A DNA stretch of 64,000 bases from Roseobacter insulae. Its GTDB lineage: Bacteria > Pseudomonadota > Alphaproteobacteria > Rhodobacterales > Rhodobacteraceae. Below are positions 60,817 through 64,000 of this stretch, in pieces. Positions within the stretch are counted from its first letter, which is position 1. The number at the start of each line of letters is the position of its first letter. The notes beneath the pieces are model-generated. The model did not search any database. It was given only the letters and a program-made list of their open reading frames with translations, and was not told where the DNA came from. Location of the stretch: NCBI RefSeq assembly GCF_019375555.1, contig NZ_JAHXDN010000003.1, positions 248,001 to 312,000 of the forward strand, written 5' to 3'. The position numbers were made by a program, and so were the translations under genes.

Positions 60817-62226
60817 GTGGATCTGTCGAAAACCACCGCACGGGAGTTGTCGGCGGCATTGGCCGGGCGCGAGATCAGCGCCGTCGAGCTGATGCAGGCC
60901 ACCTTAGCGCGGATCGAGGCGGTCAACGGGGCGGTCAATGCGATCGTCTCTCTGCGCGACGCCGATGCGCTTCTGGCGGCAGCGGCACAGGCGGACAACA
61001 GCCCGAGGACCGGGTGGTTGCAGGGCATTCCATTCGCGATCAAGGATCTGGCGCATGCCGCCGGGTTGCCGACGTCCAAAGGGTCGCCGATTTTTGCAGA
61101 CCGGGTTGCGGCCGAAGATGACCTGATGGTCGCCCGCCTGCGCCGTGCCGGGGCCCTGATCATCGGCAAAACCAACACGCCGGAATTCGGGCTTGGCAGC
61201 CACACGTTCAACCCGGTGCACGGGGCTACGCGAAACCCCTATGATCGGTCCCGCTCCGCCGGGGGTTCCTCCGGTGGCGCGGCCGTTGCGCTGGCCACCG
61301 GTATGCTGTCGGTGGCCGAAGGGTCCGACATGATGGGATCTCTGCGCAACCCGGCGGGCTGGAATAACGTATATGGCATGCGGCCGACCTGGGGTGTTGT
61401 GCCGGGGCATCCTGAGGGGGAGGGGTTCTTCGAGCAATTCTCCACCGAAGGGCCCATGGCGCGGACGCCGGGCGATCTGGCGGCGCTTCTCGACACCATG
61501 GCCGGTCCGCACCCGCACGTGCCGCTGGGGCTGACGATTCCAGCGACGCTGGACAGCATCGACAAACTGGCATCTGCACCACGGATCGGCTGGCTGCAGG
61601 CCTGGGGAAACGCGTGGCCCATGCAGGACGGTGTTCTGACGCTGTGTGAACAGGCGCTTGCGCAGATGGGCGACCTGGGCTGGAGGGTGGAGGCCTTGCC
61701 GCCGCCATTCTCCGCGCCCGACATGTGGCAAAGCTGGACCGACCTGCGTTCCTACTCTATCGCGATGCGGCGACGCGCCGAATACGAGACCGCCGCCACC
61801 CGCACCCAGTTGAAACCCGCGATGATCTGGGAGATTGAGCGCGGTCGTGCGCTGCGGGGGGCAGATATCTACAGCGCCCTGGAAACCCGCACCGCGTGGT
61901 ATCGCCAAGCGGCAACCCTGTTTGAGGCGCACGATGTTCTCGTCTTGCCCTCCGCGCAAATCTGGCCTTTCGACGGGGCCCTTGAACATCCGGTTGAGAT
62001 CGCTGGTGTCCGCATGGACACTTACCACCGATGGATGCAGGTTGTCGTGCCAGCCAGCCTGATCGGTCTGCCCGTCGTGAATGTGCCGATCGGATTTGGC
62101 CAGGAGGGCCTGCCGATGGGCCTGCAACTGATCGGTAAACCGGCCAGCGACGGATATCTGTTGCAGGTCGCCCACAGGTGGCACGAGGCCACGATGTGGC
62201 CACAACGCCGGCCGGCGATGGTATAA
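60817..62226 (+). CDS. amidase-signature family hydrolase
   Basis: A 469-residue amidase. The catalytic Lys is in [11 protein letters not shown], the cis-Ser region in [18 protein letters not shown], and the nucleophile region in [13 protein letters not shown]. There the usual GSDxGGSxR has Met-Met before Gly-Ser. A GTG start at 60817 has GGGAGGG 7 bases upstream. It is not GatA: no gatB or gatC is nearby and the C-terminus differs. The substrate is unknown. Confidence 0.9.
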   Translation: MDLSKTTARELSAALAGREISAVELMQATLARIEAVNGAVNAIVSLRDADALLAAAAQADNSPRTGWLQGIPFAIKDLAHAAGLPTSKGSPIFADRVAAEDDLMVARLRRAGALIIGKTNTPEFGLGSHTFNPVHGATRNPYDRSRSAGGSSGGAAVALATGMLSVAEGSDMMGSLRNPAGWNNVYGMRPTWGVVPGHPEGEGFFEQFSTEGPMARTPGDLAALLDTMAGPHPHVPLGLTIPATLDSIDKLASAPRIGWLQAWGNAWPMQDGVLTLCEQALAQMGDLGWRVEALPPPFSAPDMWQSWTDLRSYSIAMRRRAEYETAATRTQLKPAMIWEIERGRALRGADIYSALETRTAWYRQAATLFEAHDVLVLPSAQIWPFDGALEHPVEIAGVRMDTYHRWMQVVVPASLIGLPVVNVPIGFGQEGLPMGLQLIGKPASDGYLLQVAHRWHEATMWPQRRPAMV

Positions 62227-62254
62227 TTGCGCGACCAGCAGGGAGGGAATCGCT

Positions 62255-63040
62255 ATGTCTACATCCGCAACGGGCGATATGTCTGTGGGCGCACCGCAGT
62301 TGCGCCCGGCCCGGTTCGATGATCTGAAGGTGGCGCTTTCCCGTGGCGCGGCCGATTTCAAATCCAATCCGTTCTACGGTCTGACCTTCGCGATGTTCTA
62401 CGTTTTGGCAGGCTGGGCCATGCTGGCGGTGACCTTGGTGACAGGTCACAGCTTCTGGCTGATCCTCGCCGCCATCGGCTTTCCGCTCTTGGGACCTTTC
62501 GCAGCCGTCGGTCTTTACGAGGTCTCGCGCAGGCTGGAAGCGGGTCTCTCAATCACCCCGGGGGTGGTCTTTGGCGTCATCTGGCAGCAAAGACTGCGCC
62601 AACTCCCGTCGCTGTGCACGATGATGGTGGTCATCTTCATGTTCTGGTTCTTTCTGGGCCACATGATTTTTGCACTCTTCCTTGGTCTGTCAACAATGAC
62701 AAATATCTCAAGTTCTTACGAGGTTTTCTTAACCTTCAACGGGCTGTCCATGCTGGGATTTGGTGCGCTTGTCGGCGGTGCATTTGCGCTGCTGATATAC
62801 GGCATTTCCGTCATCGGCCTGCCGATGCTTCTGGACCGGGAAGTCGATTTCGTCACGGCAATGATCACCAGCATCGGGGCGGTGCGCAGCTCCCCCGCCG
62901 TCATGCTGGGATGGGCGCTGGTCATCGCGGTGCTCAGCTTCGTCGCGCTGCTGCCGGTTTTCCTCGGCCTGCTGATCATCCTGCCATGGTTGGGCCATGC
63001 CTCCTGGCACCTCTACAGGTTGCTGGTGGAGACCGGCTAA
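62255..63040 (+). CDS. DUF2189 integral membrane protein
   Basis: A 261-residue membrane protein with about six hydrophobic segments: near 47-68, 70-92, 118-142, 160-185, 213-238 and 240-255. The N-terminal [20 protein letters not shown]-type opening and GWAM segment match DUF2189 of alphaproteobacteria. The function is unknown; it is often near respiratory or envelope genes. Its stop overlaps the end of the convergent small gene by four bases. Confidence 0.88.
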   Translation: MSTSATGDMSVGAPQLRPARFDDLKVALSRGAADFKSNPFYGLTFAMFYVLAGWAMLAVTLVTGHSFWLILAAIGFPLLGPFAAVGLYEVSRRLEAGLSITPGVVFGVIWQQRLRQLPSLCTMMVVIFMFWFFLGHMIFALFLGLSTMTNISSSYEVFLTFNGLSMLGFGALVGGAFALLIYGISVIGLPMLLDREVDFVTAMITSIGAVRSSPAVMLGWALVIAVLSFVALLPVFLGLLIILPWLGHASWHLYRLLVETG

Positions 63041-63255
63041 AGCGGCGTTTCCCGGCCCATGGCGATCAGTTTCCGGCGCAGGTCAGTGGCCTCCGGAGCG
63101 CCTTCTTCCAATGCGAACACATAGGCGTGCGTCAGGTAAAACCCCGATGCCGCGTCGTTTTGAGCGTGGTGTGCGGCCTCGCAGTACAGATCGATCAACG
63201 CGCGCCGGTCGCCCGCTTCATGCGCGGCAAGCAGGCGCGCGTCGAGGTCGGTCAT
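63037..63255 (-). CDS. small helical protein paired with the Rieske oxygenase
   Basis: A 72-residue protein of TPR-like helices ([20 protein letters not shown], then [15 protein letters not shown]). Its ATG overlaps the stop of the oxygenase gene (ATGA), so both are translated together. No family name is known to me; it may be a helper subunit. Confidence 0.75.
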   Translation of the reverse strand: MTDLDARLLAAHEAGDRRALIDLYCEAAHHAQNDAASGFYLTHAYVFALEEGAPEATDLRRKLIAMGRETPL

Positions 63256-64000
63256 TCAGCCGCCTGCGCCGCTGCGCGCCGGGCAGCGACACGTCCGGCA
63301 ACCCAGTCGTGAAACAGATGCGTCGGGCCATCCATGGCCGGTGAAAACCGTCCGCCGTCAAACGACACCGCGTGGCGCCCGCGTTGCATGCCTTCGACCA
63401 CGAAGATATCTTCGACAAAAACCTCTTTCCACTGCTCTGCATTGCGGCGGCGCAGCGCGTCGTTGGTCCGGTCTGTCGGGTAGAACAGATGCACGTGTTC
63501 GGTGGTCTTTTCCGGTCCCCGAGGCTCCAGAATGATCGCAAAGGTATGGTCGCGATGCACGCCCAGAAGGACGTTGGGAAAGGCGGTGATATATTCCGCC
63601 GCCGTATCCCATTTGTCCGATAGCCCGACAAAATCCGGAAACACCTCGCCACCGGGGCCGGTAATCTGACGATAGACAAGGGTGCCCTGACCGGAAAACA
63701 GCCCCTTTTCTTCGATGTGATAATGGTCTTCAAGACGGGAATAGCTGTTCAGGCCCGGGTGGACCCATGGCAGGTGGTAGCTTTCGCAGTAGTTTTCGAC
63801 CGCAAGTTTCCAGTTGCAGTTGACGTCGAGCGTGAAGGTGCTGTCTGCACCGCCGTGCCACAGGGGTTGGTCGAATTCCGACCAGCGCGCCAGCAGCTGC
63901 GCGTTGGCGTCTTCGAAATCCGGGGCCGTGCCGGAAACGTTGATCCAGACAACGCCCATCCAGAGATGGCTGGGCACTTCAACAAGACCCAGCAGCGACC
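63252..64000 (-). CDS. Rieske-type aromatic ring-hydroxylating oxygenase alpha subunit, 5' part outside window
   Basis: The last 249 codons of a Rieske oxygenase; the reading frame continues past base 64000, where the Rieske [2Fe-2S] domain must lie. The visible catalytic domain has the mononuclear iron site in ENYCESYHLPWVHPGL (His-x4-His) and a C-terminal region EDIFVVEGMQRG with the likely acidic ligand area. It resembles choline or carnitine monooxygenase-type members more than benzene dioxygenases. The substrate is unknown. Confidence 0.9.
   Translation of the reverse strand, partial: SLLGLVEVPSHLWMGVVWINVSGTAPDFEDANAQLLARWSEFDQPLWHGGADSTFTLDVNCNWKLAVENYCESYHLPWVHPGLNSYSRLEDHYHIEEKGLFSGQGTLVYRQITGPGGEVFPDFVGLSDKWDTAAEYITAFPNVLLGVHRDHTFAIILEPRGPEKTTEHVHLFYPTDRTNDALRRRNAEQWKEVFVEDIFVVEGMQRGRHAVSFDGGRFSPAMDGPTHLFHDWVAGRVAARRAAAQAAE

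Noticed and set aside
60904-62367. 487-codon open frame antisense to the amidase gene
   Set aside because: Shadow of the amidase frame; no binding site and no family character.

Overview
The window looks like a chromosome segment of a Rhodobacterales alphaproteobacterium, most likely of the marine Roseobacter group. The evidence is the high-GC coding style, the single-step 5-aminolevulinate synthase (hemA) with an FNR-like box upstream, a fused RimB-RimK protein, a haloacetate dehalogenase-family hydrolase, an IorAB-type molybdenum hydroxylase, and two tRNA-Val and two tRNA-Asp genes among otherwise conserved core genes. Species level is inference; no rRNA is present.

Region 1 (1 to about 21.5 kb) is the larger part of a Mu-like transposable prophage, cut off by the left window edge. 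The immunity region is at about 19.9-21.1 kb: a plus-strand LexA-like repressor faces a long minus-strand early operon across a short AT-rich operator region. The early operon runs Ner-like regulator, small genes, ParB-like protein, MuA transposase, MuB ATPase, several small regulators, DUF3164 protein, ASCH protein, a stand-alone DnaA domain IV protein, GemA, and a Mor-like activator. The late genes follow: lysozyme, holin, membrane and coiled-coil proteins, small terminase (DUF3486), large terminase, a second ParB-like protein, DNA adenine methylase, and portal. Accessory genes sit in the packaging region: a DUF6527-like protein, a probable Acb2-type cyclic-nucleotide sponge (anti-CBASS), and two plus-strand genes lying against the operon. 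Most minus-strand genes overlap by 1-4 bases (ATGA, GTGA, TGATG), indicating translational coupling. Head, tail and right-end genes lie outside the window.

Region 2 (21.5-29.6 kb) is core chromosome: rimB-rimK fusion, nfeD and an SPFH gene (minus), tgt, lon, and an HU-like protein with a lysine/alanine/proline-rich N-terminal tail (plus).

Region 3 (29.65-37.70 kb) is an 8-kb integrative island in a tRNA-Val(CAC) gene. The last 26 bases of the tRNA are repeated exactly at the far end, where the strong terminator presumably once serving the tRNA lies. The island carries a tyrosine integrase directly after the tRNA, a ParB-domain protein, a hidden 59-residue gene, a serine recombinase with clustered half-sites upstream, two small lineage-specific genes, and a 657-residue GHKL ATPase with a possible nuclease-like C-terminus. 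That last gene is the best candidate here for an undescribed defence function. A short motif recurs between the cargo genes.

Region 4 (37.7-64 kb) is host chromosome: IorAB oxidoreductase, a phosphatase, tRNA-Val(UAC), a pair of small paralogues, pirin, an SGNH hydrolase, two identical tRNA-Asp genes, a glycosyltransferase, a fluoroacetate-dehalogenase-like hydrolase, an M20 peptidase, hemA, a RodZ-like protein, ispG, a DsbA-like protein, an M48 protease, an aminotransferase, a cell-wall pair (amidase and PBP1A), prfB, an amidase-signature enzyme, a DUF2189 membrane protein, and the C-terminal part of a Rieske-type oxygenase at the right edge.
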